Assembly: GCA_020630955.1 (NCBI GenBank)
Contig: JAHDIE010000037.1
Coordinates: 1 to 37,918, forward strand
DNA length: 37,918 bases
DNA from: Saprospiraceae bacterium
GTDB taxonomy: Bacteria > Bacteroidota > Bacteroidia > Chitinophagales > Saprospiraceae
Direction: 5' to 3'
A program made the position numbers and the translations under genes. Below are positions 9,201 to 17,887 of the stretch, piece by piece. The notes beneath the pieces were generated by a model. The model made no database searches and had not been told where the DNA came from. It saw only the letters and a program-made list of their open reading frames with translations. The stretch's first letter is position 1. Every line of letters starts with the position of its first letter.

Positions 9201-11532
9201 CAAATTCATTCTTTGCTCTTAAAATAGCATTTCCTCCAAACAAATTATTTTGTTCAAGGACAGTTGTAAAATCTTGTAGATTGTAACTGAAAGTAATTTC
9301 CTGACTAGGGTCATTATTAACGACATACACTCCTCCAGTTTCATTTTCACAATCAATATTATTAGTTCCAAAAGTGACATCTGGATTAGGACTTATTTTT
9401 AGTTCAACGGATACTACAGTTTGACATCCACCTCCATATTCAACGGTTGCATATAACATATCCAACCCATTTATATTGGCTTCATATACATTGGGTAAAG
9501 CATTGCTATTAGAATTTGCATCTGCTTCGCTAGCATAGAAAGCATAATGCAATTGTCCAGTAGGATCCAAGCTATTTGCAACAGCATCAAAATCAAAAGT
9601 AGCTATGTCATCCGTAACACATCCAAATGCCACTACCGGTATATTGGAAGGGTATGGAAAGATATCAAGCGTTACTTCTACTCTACTTTCATTTACGCAA
9701 TTTTCGTCAAACAATGAATACACCTCAACATAATATGTATAGCTACCAACAGCATTAATTGATGGATTAAAAGCAATACCATTTCCAAATAACAATTCTC
9801 CTCCTTCAGCTGCATCATACCAATTTGCTCCTACTCCAGCTTCCAAATTAATGCTCATCGGAGGAACAGGGTCCCCTTCACAAACACTCACAGAGTATAC
9901 CTGAGTAGGCAATGGCACAAAAGCACAATCGCAATCAGGTGGATTAATATGAATTGTATTGCTACAATTCTTTTCGTTGACCAAGGTTATATTAATTGCC
10001 TGAGTAATTGGAATATCTTGTACTTGGAACTCAGTGCCTACTTGCACAATGGTTCCAAAGTCTACAGTTACATTCGTATATTCCGTCCAAAATGCGAAAG
10101 TATAGGAGTTTAAATCCTCAGCACAACGCAATTGCACACCATCCAGTTCAGGAGAAGGCGTAACATCGATTGTGATTATCGATGTATCTGCTTTACACTC
10201 CGCTGGTTCTTGTACAACGTATTGAAACAACAAAGTATCTGAAGGGATAGATGAAAAATCAACATTTGCAGGATCCGACACATCAATACTTGGTCCAGTT
10301 AACTGACGCCAAAAACCTGCAGAACTGGTTGCTCCATTCAAAAACTGACTCATACTTACCGGACCTGATATCCCTTCACATATTTCTCTAAAATTATCTG
10401 CTCCAGCACTCGTTGCAGGCATAAGCTCTAAATCCAAGAAGGCCGTATCTGGAAGACACTGCCCTTCAGCTTCAACGATATATAAAAATGAATAAATTCC
10501 ACTTGGAGCGATATTCGTATTCATTGTATTCGTGACTTCATTAAAGTATGAATTGGTCAAAACTGGAACAAATGCTCCCGGATTCGAATTAGGTGTCACC
10601 AATTCAGAAAGTTCAAAATCTCCATTGCCAACACAAGCCATACCCGTATTATTTTCTCCAGCATATAATGAAGATGTTACAGTAACATTAATAGGCAATT
10701 CAGTTTGGCAATTTCCTGATTGCGCAACTGCATATATAATTGTTGAATTTGAATAATTTACCGTTTGCCCTGTAATTTCATTTTGATCATTACCAGGCAA
10801 GGAAGTATGTATTGAGATTGGTGCTCCTGTATTGTTTAAATCTGTCAATAATAAAGTACTCAAATCCAAATCTAAACCTGTACAAATTACTGGTTCAGTG
10901 GTAACGAAAAGGTCAGGAGAAGAAACTACATTAATTGAAATAGGTAAAGTATAACTACATACTCCTAGCTCACTATAAGCATAGACTGATGTGGTCATGT
11001 CAGGACTAATAATTAAATTATTAATTATATTATCAGAGCTAGGATTATTACTGGTATGAAAACTTATGACAGACCCAGTATTTTCAAGATCTTCAATATT
11101 CAAAGAAGATAAATCAAATTCTTCTCCACTGCATATTGTCACAACATCATTGGTAGTCAATACTGGTGACAGAACAAATTCAATAGGAATTTCTAAAACT
11201 GTTTGGCAAGTTCCATCGCTAGCAGCTGCATAAATCGTGTCATTGGATGTGACAACAAGATTTTCAGTCAATATTTCATTTAAATCAGAAACTGGATTTG
11301 CAGAATGAAAAGAATAATCCAGTTGCATTCCTGTTGTTTCAATAATAGGAATTTCTGAAAGTATGATTGCACTTCCTGAACAAACAGTTACATCATCCAT
11401 TAATTCAAGAATAGGTCCATTATCAAAATCATTGATAAAAGAATCATCAAAACCAAATGCAGTTGCAATTACCCCAAAGGAAAAAGCGGTTATGGCTATG
11501 AAGTTTACTATAATTCTCTGCCTTTTTATCAT
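6256..11532 (-). CDS. Giant T9SS type B substrate, 1758 residues, with 83-residue Cys-pair repeats
   Basis: A signal peptide (MIKRQRIIVNFIAITAFSFG, cleavage near residue 27) precedes three tandem modules of exactly 83 residues (about 45-288), each with a CxG entry and a C-x57-C pair. A long series of beta-sandwich modules of PKD or SprB type follows, with xxAGxD and ICxG motifs and frequent cysteines. The C-terminus, about residues 1664-1758, is the gliding-motility-associated C-terminal domain: YFPNIFSLEPG, FEIFDRWGNRVFRN, GWDGYFDG, GVYMYRVEALLKNG and a final FFIGDVTLVK. This is the type B sorting signal for T9SS, so export and surface attachment or release are expected. Its role is probably adhesion or matrix formation; ligand unknown. 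It stands alone between secDF and the small operon at 5106-6157. Confidence 0.92.
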   Translation of the reverse strand: MIKRQRIIVNFIAITAFSFGVIATAFGFDDSFINDFDNGPILELMDDVTVCSGSAIILSEIPIIETTGMQLDYSFHSANPVSDLNEILTENLVVTSNDTIYAAASDGTCQTVLEIPIEFVLSPVLTTNDVVTICSGEEFDLSSLNIEDLENTGSVISFHTSNNPSSDNIINNLIISPDMTTSVYAYSELGVCSYTLPISINVVSSPDLFVTTEPVICTGLDLDLSTLLLTDLNNTGAPISIHTSLPGNDQNEITGQTVNYSNSTIIYAVAQSGNCQTELPINVTVTSSLYAGENNTGMACVGNGDFELSELVTPNSNPGAFVPVLTNSYFNEVTNTMNTNIAPSGIYSFLYIVEAEGQCLPDTAFLDLELMPATSAGADNFREICEGISGPVSMSQFLNGATSSAGFWRQLTGPSIDVSDPANVDFSSIPSDTLLFQYVVQEPAECKADTSIITIDVTPSPELDGVQLRCAEDLNSYTFAFWTEYTNVTVDFGTIVQVGTEFQVQDIPITQAINITLVNEKNCSNTIHINPPDCDCAFVPLPTQVYSVSVCEGDPVPPMSINLEAGVGANWYDAAEGGELLFGNGIAFNPSINAVGSYTYYVEVYSLFDENCVNESRVEVTLDIFPYPSNIPVVAFGCVTDDIATFDFDAVANSLDPTGQLHYAFYASEADANSNSNALPNVYEANINGLDMLYATVEYGGGCQTVVSVELKISPNPDVTFGTNNIDCENETGGVYVVNNDPSQEITFSYNLQDFTTVLEQNNLFGGNAILRAKNEFGCIVEEWVVVEVQTGFSIESMEFVCDGNGTPSDATDDFQVVSVLLETTTNSPSYEIIDSQTGDSFGVHPFGQMVDIVVPVNGNWYILDFVDTLDPLCSESVTLGYLETCSTQCGITNIEIVGSECFDNNTPENPFDDKFYLDVEVLAVNASDSWILDGPLQFTGNYTDVQRVGPFDIDDHPGVLIFQDDLSSDCFYELLFDVPNTCSNQCAVELVEFNNIACDDAFTGPISEDDIYLVSFIFSNINTGKTSYFIEIDGNTLGPFLYDELVEIPGVTSSSQELTVFVMDEENGACLQDYTVLLMACSECIESTEIITETLNLNCVGDPEFPEINLSLEGQYSWTHLATGSMFSSELSPGIDELGLFEIFVNHDNLCVSKDTLEVIQENIIPVADAGEDLIINCFDPSVSLQGTTMHPSNIRYDWFDENNNLVTSNETGDFTTSQEGTYYLSVIDTLRKCVSDLSAANVLRDDVVPNLTIDIFPNDTLTCFSEEININLLEDLSNYKVSWVVQGDTLVQDSLIVTSIGLYDLEVQDLGNGCIQHIDFEIHKNADYPLVEIDFPDTLNCLNSTITLDASMSSNESVIVNQWYQQDFEELNGEQDLVLEVDEGGMYYLQLSNLANGCVELDSIFVVQDQGLPLIEAGSDDYIKCYEDNYMLNGSLFEDIDDYTVAWYNYGTNVALTENILNPIITDTGIYLLHVVNNINYCETYDTVQITKDPNLIKSVDIFSDDPLCYLDENGIIVIQDVETEGTGLEYFFNGVQSPDGNILDNQVGGEFEISIRNAEGCSFDTLISLIDPYVLSLDLNTSAEETINLGDSLTIQAITNILPEDIANIEWSNPETHTRPNELTTTIFPYSRTSYEIIVTDENGCVVSSSLTVYVTEEIYLYFPNIFSLEPGSQNTEFIIHGDRQVEKITQFEIFDRWGNRVFRNQDFRPGEVGSGWDGYFDGVEASTGVYMYRVEALLKNGKQKFFIGDVTLVK
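10665..11400 (-). repeat. Three tandem 83-residue two-cysteine modules
   Basis: In the 1758-residue protein, first cysteines lie at residues 51, 134 and 217, and second cysteines at 109, 192 and 275, so both periods are exactly 83. I checked the three first-cysteine codons directly in the DNA (11380-11382, 11131-11133, 10882-10884). Shared text includes DLSxL, NTGxxISxHTS and TxIYAxAxxGxCxTxLPI. The DNA copies are diverged, so the period is held at protein level. Confidence 0.85.
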
Positions 11533-11753
11533 AAAAGCTAATGCTTTACATACTTCAATTTAAGATATGCGAGTATCGTTGAAAATTTAGGCTTGTGGGA
11601 GGTATGATTGTATAGGGCAAATATTATACTAAATATTATATATCAATATAAAAAAACCTATAAGCCATTGATTTTCAAATACTTAAAGTTATTATTTATA
11701 AATAAATTGAGTAAATTAGAAAGATTCAATGAAATAATAACGCCTAGGAACAA

Positions 11754-11782
11754 GAAAAGCTCCCTCTTCGAGGAAGCTTTTC
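11754..11782 (-). terminator. Intrinsic terminator after secDF
   Basis: Read on the minus strand, GAAAAGCTTCCTC pairs with GAGGGAGCTTTTC around a 3-nt loop (13 bp with one wobble pair), followed by TTGTTCC. It lies 24 bp past the secDF stop at 11806. The pairing on the plus strand has a mismatch, which favours minus-strand use. Confidence 0.75.
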
Positions 11783-11805
11783 ATTTATTATTTATTTTTC
11801 CGAGC

Positions 11806-14800
11806 TTAATTCAAAGCTTTTGAAAATCTCTTTTTAGCTACTGCCTTCTTTGCTTTCAAATTATCCGTTAAATCTCTAACAATTGGAGTTGCAATGAATA
11901 TTGAAGAGTATGTACCTACCAATATTCCTATTAATAATGCAAATGCAAATCCTTTTGTACTGGCTCCACCAAATAAGAACAATATAAGAACCCCAAACAA
12001 GGTAGTTAAAGAGGTAATAATAGTTCTTGAAAAGGTATTGTTTAAGGCTATATTAATCACATCGTCTGTTGCCTTATTGGTATATATCCCTAAATCCTCC
12101 CGGATTCTATCAAATACAACAACCGTATCGTTTATGGAATATCCTATTACCGTTAGAATGGCTGCAATGAATGCCTGATCAATTTCTAAACTAAATGGAA
12201 CTATATTTTTTAGCAATGAGAACAAACCAAGTACAATCAATGCATCATGAACAACAGCTGCAACGGCACCCAAACTAAATTGCCATTTATTAAATCTTAG
12301 GAATAGATATAAGAAGATTAATAACAAAGCAAAAAAGCCAGCATAGTAAGAACTCTTCTTAATGTCATCTGCAATAGTAGGTCCCACCTTACTTGAACTT
12401 AATATGTGAGTATCTCCTTTATCACTACTCAACTTAAAGTTTTCTATATTAATGGTCTTACCGGTTATTGCCTCAATTCCTTCATGCATTTTAGCAATCA
12501 CTTCATCAACAACAGCTGGTCCTGTTTCATCAATTAAATATGGTGTTACGATATTAAACGTATTTGCAGCTTCAACTGACTTCACAATCGTTCTGTCTCC
12601 AAGATAATCAACAATTCCTGTTCTTAATGTTTCGTCATCCATAGAGATATCTTCAGAAAACTGAACATCAAACTTATATCCTCCTTCAAAATCAACACCT
12701 AGATCCCATCCTCTTGTAAAAATAGAAGCCAGACCAGCCACTATTAATATCCCGGAAAAGACATAAGCAATTTTTCTCTTTCCTATCCAATCTATGTTCA
12801 AATTAGCGAACATATTCTTTGAAGGACCTGTCCAGAATGACAAATTTCTATCACCTCTGATCCACCAATCAATGATCATTCTTCCAATTAAGACTGCTGT
12901 AAACAAAGAACACAATACTCCTATGATTAAAATAACAGCAAATCCTTTTATTGGACCAAGACCAAAATATGCCAAAACAAAAGCTACCAACAAGGTTGTA
13001 ACGTTTGCATCAATAATCGCTGAATAAGAATTTCTAAATCCATCAGTAACGGATGCAATCAATGTTTTTCCTGCTCTTAACTCTTCACGAATCCTCTCAA
13101 ATATGATAACATTTGCATCCACGGCCATACCTACTGTTAGGATAATCCCCGCAAAACCCGGTAAGGTCAAAACTGTTCCAAAACTTGCTAGTGCTCCAAA
13201 AATGAAAAACAAGTTTAACAAAAGAGCTATAATAGAAATCAAACCAGCTCCACCGTAATAGAATACCATAAATAATAGCACCAAACTGATCCCTATGATC
13301 AATGCTTTGAAACTTTTAGAAATATTTTCAGCTCCCAAAGACGGTCCTACTGTTGATTCTTGGATAATGTTGATGGATGCTGGCAATTTCCCTACCTCTA
13401 ACATACTCGCCAAATCGTTTGCTTCTTGCACTGAAAAATTACCGGATATTTCAGAGTTTCCACCAGTAATTGGTCCTTTTATATAAGGAGCAGAAATAAC
13501 TTCATTATCCAACAAAATAGCAATTTCTCTTTGTCCAGCATTAAATGCACTTTCCGTCATTCTAGCCCATTTCTTTGCACCTACTGGATTCATTCTGATA
13601 CTTACAGCCATTTCTCCTGTAGGATTAGGAGATGCATTTGTTGATATTATGACATCACCTTCTAATGGAGCCTTGTTAGAACCAGGCTCTTTTTTCATCA
13701 TATACAATGCATATTTCCCTTCATATTCAGCTGGATCGACATCTGCCCCAGTCAATTTGATAGGCTTAGCTCCCCATGCAAACTTACTATCCGCTGGAAA
13801 TAAACTTCGTACATCTGGTCTAGACAATAGTCTATTCACCGCTGTCGTATCATTTCCTCTTGCTATACCCATGTGGGTGGCAGAAAAACGACCATTTACA
13901 TCCAACAAAGATGTCAATGCTCCGCCTTCCCCAAAATTATCGGCAGCTTTTTCAATATATTGAACTGTAGAGTCTCCAGTTTCGTTACCCAATTCATCAA
14001 GATCTGCAGTCTTTATGCTGTCCATTTCAACTTCTGTGGTCGTATTCGATCCTCCACTAAGTCTTCGATTTGCTTCTACGAAAGCAGCTGAAATACCAGG
14101 ATCACTTGCTCTGTAGGTATCCCAAAATTCTAGGGCAGCTGTTCCAGTTAAAAAGCTTCTTGCTCTGGCTGAATTCTCAATACCAGGCATTTCTACCAAG
14201 ATCAAATCTCTAGCTGCATCCAAGGTTACATTGGGTTGTACAACTCCTAATTTGTCAATTCTTTGCTTAAGTCTATTAAAAGTTAACTTAACTGTTTCGT
14301 TTCCTTTTTCTCTAAGAAGTTTTATTACCTCTCCATCATCAGTATCCAAGCTCATAAGATCCTTTAATTCTGGATCTCTGCTGAATATTCTCGCCAAACC
14401 TGTTTTCTGATCTTCTGGCAATTTCAGGTATTCCTGAAAAAACAAGTTGATAAAATCAGATTGAGCATTTTTTTGCGCTTTAGTAGCGTTTTCTAAGGCC
14501 AAGTTGAATCCTTGGTCTTTACTATACCCTGATAATCTCTTCAGTGATTCTTTCAAATCCACCTCCAAAACGGCACTCATCCCTCCTTTTAGGTCAAGTC
14601 CTAGGTTTAATTGCTTGTTTTTAAGCTCATTGTATGTAAAACCTTGGAATAATGGAATCTTGAAAATCTCCTCAGAAGACATAGAATCAAGATATGCCGC
14701 TTTTGCTTGCTTTTTAACTGCATATAAATCCGTACCTTCTGGTGCAGCATCTGCTAGTTCCTGAGCATAAGCATCAGCATTAGCTTCTACCTTATTGGTT

Positions 14801-14880
14801 GGTAGCGTATACAAAATCTGTAATAACGACACGAGTACCAGAAGTACGAAAAATATCTTAATTAGTCCCTTTCCTTGCAT
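11806..14880 (-). CDS. secDF: Fused protein translocase subunit SecDF
   Basis: This 1024-residue protein is SecD and SecF in one chain, the arrangement usual in Bacteroidota. SecDF uses the proton gradient to help SecYEG complete export of unfolded proteins across the inner membrane. An N-terminal membrane segment (about residues 7-26) precedes the SecD signature LGLDLKGGMSAVLEVD near residue 100 and a long periplasmic P1 region. The first six-helix block carries GMAVDANVIIFERIREEL. The SecF half begins with LGVDFEGGYKFDVQF near residue 730 and its membrane block carries GYSINDTVVVFDRIREDL. The DxNVxxFERIRE and NDTVVVFDRIRE helices are the conserved proton-path region. A likely promoter lies at 14921-14928 and a terminator at 11754-11782, so the gene appears monocistronic. 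It would serve export of the many Sec-dependent envelope proteins encoded nearby. Confidence 0.97.
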   Translation of the reverse strand: MQGKGLIKIFFVLLVLVSLLQILYTLPTNKVEANADAYAQELADAAPEGTDLYAVKKQAKAAYLDSMSSEEIFKIPLFQGFTYNELKNKQLNLGLDLKGGMSAVLEVDLKESLKRLSGYSKDQGFNLALENATKAQKNAQSDFINLFFQEYLKLPEDQKTGLARIFSRDPELKDLMSLDTDDGEVIKLLREKGNETVKLTFNRLKQRIDKLGVVQPNVTLDAARDLILVEMPGIENSARARSFLTGTAALEFWDTYRASDPGISAAFVEANRRLSGGSNTTTEVEMDSIKTADLDELGNETGDSTVQYIEKAADNFGEGGALTSLLDVNGRFSATHMGIARGNDTTAVNRLLSRPDVRSLFPADSKFAWGAKPIKLTGADVDPAEYEGKYALYMMKKEPGSNKAPLEGDVIISTNASPNPTGEMAVSIRMNPVGAKKWARMTESAFNAGQREIAILLDNEVISAPYIKGPITGGNSEISGNFSVQEANDLASMLEVGKLPASINIIQESTVGPSLGAENISKSFKALIIGISLVLLFMVFYYGGAGLISIIALLLNLFFIFGALASFGTVLTLPGFAGIILTVGMAVDANVIIFERIREELRAGKTLIASVTDGFRNSYSAIIDANVTTLLVAFVLAYFGLGPIKGFAVILIIGVLCSLFTAVLIGRMIIDWWIRGDRNLSFWTGPSKNMFANLNIDWIGKRKIAYVFSGILIVAGLASIFTRGWDLGVDFEGGYKFDVQFSEDISMDDETLRTGIVDYLGDRTIVKSVEAANTFNIVTPYLIDETGPAVVDEVIAKMHEGIEAITGKTINIENFKLSSDKGDTHILSSSKVGPTIADDIKKSSYYAGFFALLLIFLYLFLRFNKWQFSLGAVAAVVHDALIVLGLFSLLKNIVPFSLEIDQAFIAAILTVIGYSINDTVVVFDRIREDLGIYTNKATDDVINIALNNTFSRTIITSLTTLFGVLILFLFGGASTKGFAFALLIGILVGTYSSIFIATPIVRDLTDNLKAKKAVAKKRFSKALN

Positions 14881-14920
14881 TGTAGCAAATTTTCTAGTTT
14901 GTATTCTTCAAAAATGAACG

Positions 14921-14928
14921 CAAATATA
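14921..14928 (-). promoter_or_regulatory. Promoter -7 element of secDF
   Basis: The minus strand reads TATATTTG, a match to the Bacteroidota -7 consensus TAnnTTTG, 41 bp upstream of the secDF ATG. It implies a 5' leader of about 30-35 nt. No TTG was found at the usual -33 distance, so it is only half of the expected signal. Confidence 0.5.
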
Positions 14929-15111
14929 GGCTTTTAATACAGATAATAATAATCTTTAAGGCATCTGAAATGCTTGTTTTTAGCCACTTTTCAGGCCACT
15001 CTAGGTAAATATTAAAGCAAATGAAAAAATTTTGCATTTGATGGAATTATTTAATCTAAATTCAAATTGATATCATTGTAATATTTATTAACTCAAAATC
15101 AATTGAATTAA

Positions 15112-15585
15112 ATGGGATTATTCTCTTTCTTAAAAAACGCGGGTTCAAAAATTCTTAAGGATTCTGCAGCAGAAAACGATGCTGCAGCAGCTGATGCAGC
15201 AGCAGCAAATGCAAGAACCTCTTCTGTATTGAAAAACATGGTAGAAGGCTCTGGTGTAGCTGTCGAAAATCTTGATATTGAATTTACAGACGGAACAGCA
15301 ACAGTGTATGGCCTTACAACATCCGTTGATGACAAGGAAAAAATTGTATTAATGATTGGAAATGTTGATGGCATTGGTGCTGTTGATGATAGAATTTCGG
15401 TAACAACCCCTCCTCCAACTTCAAAATTCTACGAAGTCCAACCAGGAGACAGTCTTTCTAAAATTGCAAAAGAGTTTTATGGAGATCCAATGAAGTACAA
15501 TGAAATTTTTGAAGCAAATACTCCAATGTTGAAAGATCCTAATCAGATCTATCCAGGGCAAACATTAAGAATCCCTAACTTATAG
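15112..15585 (+). CDS. kbp: Kbp/YgaU-like protein with BON and LysM domains
   Basis: The 157-residue protein matches the layout of E. coli Kbp (YgaU, 149 residues), which binds potassium: MGLFSFLKNAGSKI at the N-terminus, an alanine-rich insert (about 20-36), a BON domain (about 40-100, with VENLDIEFTDGTATVYG and GNVDGIGAVDDRI) and a LysM domain (about 106-157, FYEVQPGDSLSKIAKEFYGD to IYPGQTLRIPNL). E. coli Kbp has no signal peptide, and none is visible here either, so a cytoplasmic location is likely. The alanine-rich insert is longer than in the E. coli protein. It is a single plus-strand gene between minus-strand neighbours, followed by a bidirectional terminator. The potassium role is carried over from the E. 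coli family member and is not shown by this sequence. A peptidoglycan-related role is the alternative. Confidence 0.85.
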   Translation: MGLFSFLKNAGSKILKDSAAENDAAAADAAAANARTSSVLKNMVEGSGVAVENLDIEFTDGTATVYGLTTSVDDKEKIVLMIGNVDGIGAVDDRISVTTPPPTSKFYEVQPGDSLSKIAKEFYGDPMKYNEIFEANTPMLKDPNQIYPGQTLRIPNL

Positions 15586-15602
15586 GAATCATTTTAAAAA
15601 AG

Positions 15603-15645
15603 AAAAAGCCACCTTTCTTAAATTAAGTTAGGTGGCTTTTCCTTC
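15603..15645. terminator. Bidirectional intrinsic terminator between kbp and the dehydrogenase gene
   Basis: AAAAGCCACCT (15604-15614) and AGGTGGCTTTT (15630-15640) form an 11-bp perfect stem with a 15-nt loop. On the plus strand it ends in CTTTTCCTT, and on the minus strand in CTTTTTCTTTTT. It sits between two convergent genes and can serve both. Confidence 0.85.
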
Positions 15646-15690
15646 CTAAGGATTGCTGTTTAATCTTTCCAGTTTTATAAATATAGGAAG

Positions 15691-16656
15691 CTAATTCAAA
15701 ACATTGACCAACTTGCCTGACAAATAACCCTCAATATTTTTAGCGAGGCCTTCAATCAATCGCATTCGAGATTCAACACTTCCCCAAGCAAGATGTGGGC
15801 TTATCAAGCAATTATTTAAATTAAATAAAATGTGATCTTTAGAAGGTGGTTCTTGTGACAATACATCCAAGCCCGCTCCTGCAATAATGCCTGACAACAA
15901 AGCATTTTTCAAATCTAACTCATTGACCAATCCTCCTCTTCCCGTATTTATCAGTAATGCGCTCGGCTTCATAAGTCCTAAACTCCGAGCATTAATCAAT
16001 TCTTTGGTTTCTTCATTCAACGGTGTATGCAAACTTAAAACATCTGATTCAGAAAATAGCTCTTCCTTCCCAACAAGCTGTACATGTTTTGGACTACCCT
16101 TTTCTGGATGCTTTCGATAAGCAATTACCTTCATACCAAAAGCATCTGCAATCCTTGCTACATTTTCACCTATTTGGCCTAAGCCAAATATCCCCATAAC
16201 CTTATCTTTCAATTCAAACCAAGGTTCATTTTGATAACTAAAAAATGCTTGATCAGACCAAACACCTTGACTAACTTCACTTGAGTAAATTTGAACCTTA
16301 TTTCTCAAAGCCAGAATCAAGGAAAAAACCTGTTGGGCAACTGCAGGTGAACTATAAGCCTTTACATTACAAACAGGAATATTCATCTTGCTACAAGCCT
16401 CTAGGTCTACACTATTATACCCTGTTGCAGCAACACATATTAATTTTAAATTCGGAAGCTCATTCAATACTTGTTTGGTGATGATTGCCTTGTTAAGAAT
16501 TACTATTTCCGCATCTTTTGCTTTGCTGATGATGTCTGGATAGTTTACAATATTCTTGTGATGAACAAATTCACCAAGATTTGCCAATCTAGTCCAAGCA
16601 AGATCACCTGGATTTGTTGTATAACTATCAAGAAAAATAATACGAGGTGGAGCCAT
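15691..16656 (-). CDS. D-2-hydroxyacid dehydrogenase (glycerate dehydrogenase/hydroxypyruvate reductase type)
   Basis: This 321-residue NAD(P)-dependent oxidoreductase of the D-isomer 2-hydroxyacid dehydrogenase family interconverts a 2-keto acid and its D-2-hydroxy acid. The Rossmann nucleotide-binding motif GLGQIG is at residues 158-163, and the catalytic triad fits Arg240 (NTGRGGLVNE), Glu269 (DVLSQEPP) and His288 (SPHLAWGS). The DVLSQEPP segment resembles hydroxypyruvate reductases and glycerate dehydrogenases more than lactate or phosphoglycerate dehydrogenases, but the substrate cannot be fixed from sequence. Length is normal. Its ATG overlaps the stop codon of the DUF547 lipoprotein gene in a TAATG junction, so the two are translationally coupled. 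The protein is cytosolic. It is the last gene of the run from 20756 and is closed by the terminator at 15603-15645. Confidence 0.92.
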   Translation of the reverse strand: MAPPRIIFLDSYTTNPGDLAWTRLANLGEFVHHKNIVNYPDIISKAKDAEIVILNKAIITKQVLNELPNLKLICVAATGYNSVDLEACSKMNIPVCNVKAYSSPAVAQQVFSLILALRNKVQIYSSEVSQGVWSDQAFFSYQNEPWFELKDKVMGIFGLGQIGENVARIADAFGMKVIAYRKHPEKGSPKHVQLVGKEELFSESDVLSLHTPLNEETKELINARSLGLMKPSALLINTGRGGLVNELDLKNALLSGIIAGAGLDVLSQEPPSKDHILFNLNNCLISPHLAWGSVESRMRLIEGLAKNIEGYLSGKLVNVLN

Positions 16657-17825
16657 TATTTCTCATTTAGAGCCCAATCATATTCCATAAATCGAACCTT
16701 CGCATTTGCATTAACTTTGGTTAATGAATATCTATTTATGAATTCAACCAAGTCTCCAAAATCTTCATGGTACCAATCAAATATCTTTGACACCTTTATT
16801 TCTTCTTCTGAAATTTCATTGGCTGGACCGTTGATGAATGACTTTGTTAATGCCTCTAGCTTAGAATCTACATTTCTCCCGGTAAAGGCAAAGTTGCCCA
16901 ACGGTGGACAAGATTTAGCAGCACAATTTACTGCAAAATGAATTCGTGCATCTTTAAAAGTTGGCCTTATGATATCGTTCTCGATATTATTAAGCGATAG
17001 ATCTTTTCCATCTAATTTAATCCACTTCCTATCCCAAGGTTTCCCGCTGTCTAATTCTGTAATACTACCTATCGGATAATTATCAATGATTAACTTAAGG
17101 GTAAATGCATTGTAAGCATTTAACCAATAGGCCAGCTTATCATTGCGAGACCAATTTGCATTAGGTCCATTATCTTCTAGCAATTTGCAATATGCATTTA
17201 ATTCATCCGCAGCATTCCTCAACTGGGGATAGTTTACAGCTCCATTTGCTGAGACATAATTTTTTAATATGCTATGAAAACTTGCATGACTAAATTGTGC
17301 TTGGGTTTGATCTATTTTCAAAACTTCAGCCCCTTGTTTATTTGGTTTTGAAATATTTTGAATTTTAACCTTTTCTTCATTGGTATTACTTTGCTCTATC
17401 GGTTTTTCAATATCCTTAAGCACATTTGGCTTTTGTTTTGGTATTGTATTGGATGGATTGGCTTCTGGAAAACTCTCGTTTACCTCTTCTTCCTCAATCT
17501 CTTTAACATTATTTTTACTTATCTCAGTGGGCATCTTTTTTTCAGATCCAATATCTGTATTATGATTATTCGTAGGCTTAGCTTTTGCCTCAAGATCATT
17601 GATTTGTTTTTCTTTACTTTCCTCAGTTGAAGGAGCAATGATGGACTTAACAGTATCAGTGAACTCTTCTTTATCATGAAGATGATCTAACTGATCAACT
17701 TGCTCAACAACCTCCTGGACCTGATCTACCATTCCAATTGTTTTTTCTTTGGCATCGCCTTTACAAGCGTTTAAAAGTAAAGTTGAGCATAACAAAACTC
17801 CCAATGAATTTCTTATAGTTGACAT
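16656..17825 (-). CDS. DUF547 domain lipoprotein
   Basis: The 389-residue protein begins with a lipoprotein signal peptide whose lipobox ends at Cys21 (LLLNAC). A long low-complexity linker rich in Lys, Glu, Asn and Pro (about 22-190) follows and looks disordered. The C-terminal ~190 residues are a DUF547 domain, with FHSILKNYVSANGAVNYPQL, KLAYWLNAYNAFTLKLI, HFAVNCAAKSCPPL and IFDWYHEDFG as recognisable blocks. The conserved Asn-Ala-Tyr-Asn and the AxxSCPPL cysteine pair are present. Function of the domain is not established; a hydrolase or cysteine-peptidase-like fold has been suggested for the family. Most DUF547 proteins lack such a long linker, which may let the domain reach through peptidoglycan. 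The gene overlaps the dehydrogenase gene by one base and lies 62 bp after a TonB-dependent receptor. Confidence 0.88.
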   Translation of the reverse strand: MSTIRNSLGVLLCSTLLLNACKGDAKEKTIGMVDQVQEVVEQVDQLDHLHDKEEFTDTVKSIIAPSTEESKEKQINDLEAKAKPTNNHNTDIGSEKKMPTEISKNNVKEIEEEEVNESFPEANPSNTIPKQKPNVLKDIEKPIEQSNTNEEKVKIQNISKPNKQGAEVLKIDQTQAQFSHASFHSILKNYVSANGAVNYPQLRNAADELNAYCKLLEDNGPNANWSRNDKLAYWLNAYNAFTLKLIIDNYPIGSITELDSGKPWDRKWIKLDGKDLSLNNIENDIIRPTFKDARIHFAVNCAAKSCPPLGNFAFTGRNVDSKLEALTKSFINGPANEISEEEIKVSKIFDWYHEDFGDLVEFINRYSLTKVNANAKVRFMEYDWALNEK

Positions 17826-17887
17826 TTGCTGAGTTGTTTAATTTTCAAATTAACCAATTTGTAAAAAATAAGTTTTAGACAGGTACA

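Noticed and set aside
11590-11606. GCTTGTGGGAGG-like motif shared upstream of the three giant genes (also near 4716 and 37888)
   Set aside because: The match is partial and the distances to the start codons differ widely (about 85, 60 and 11 bp), so a common regulatory site is not convincing.
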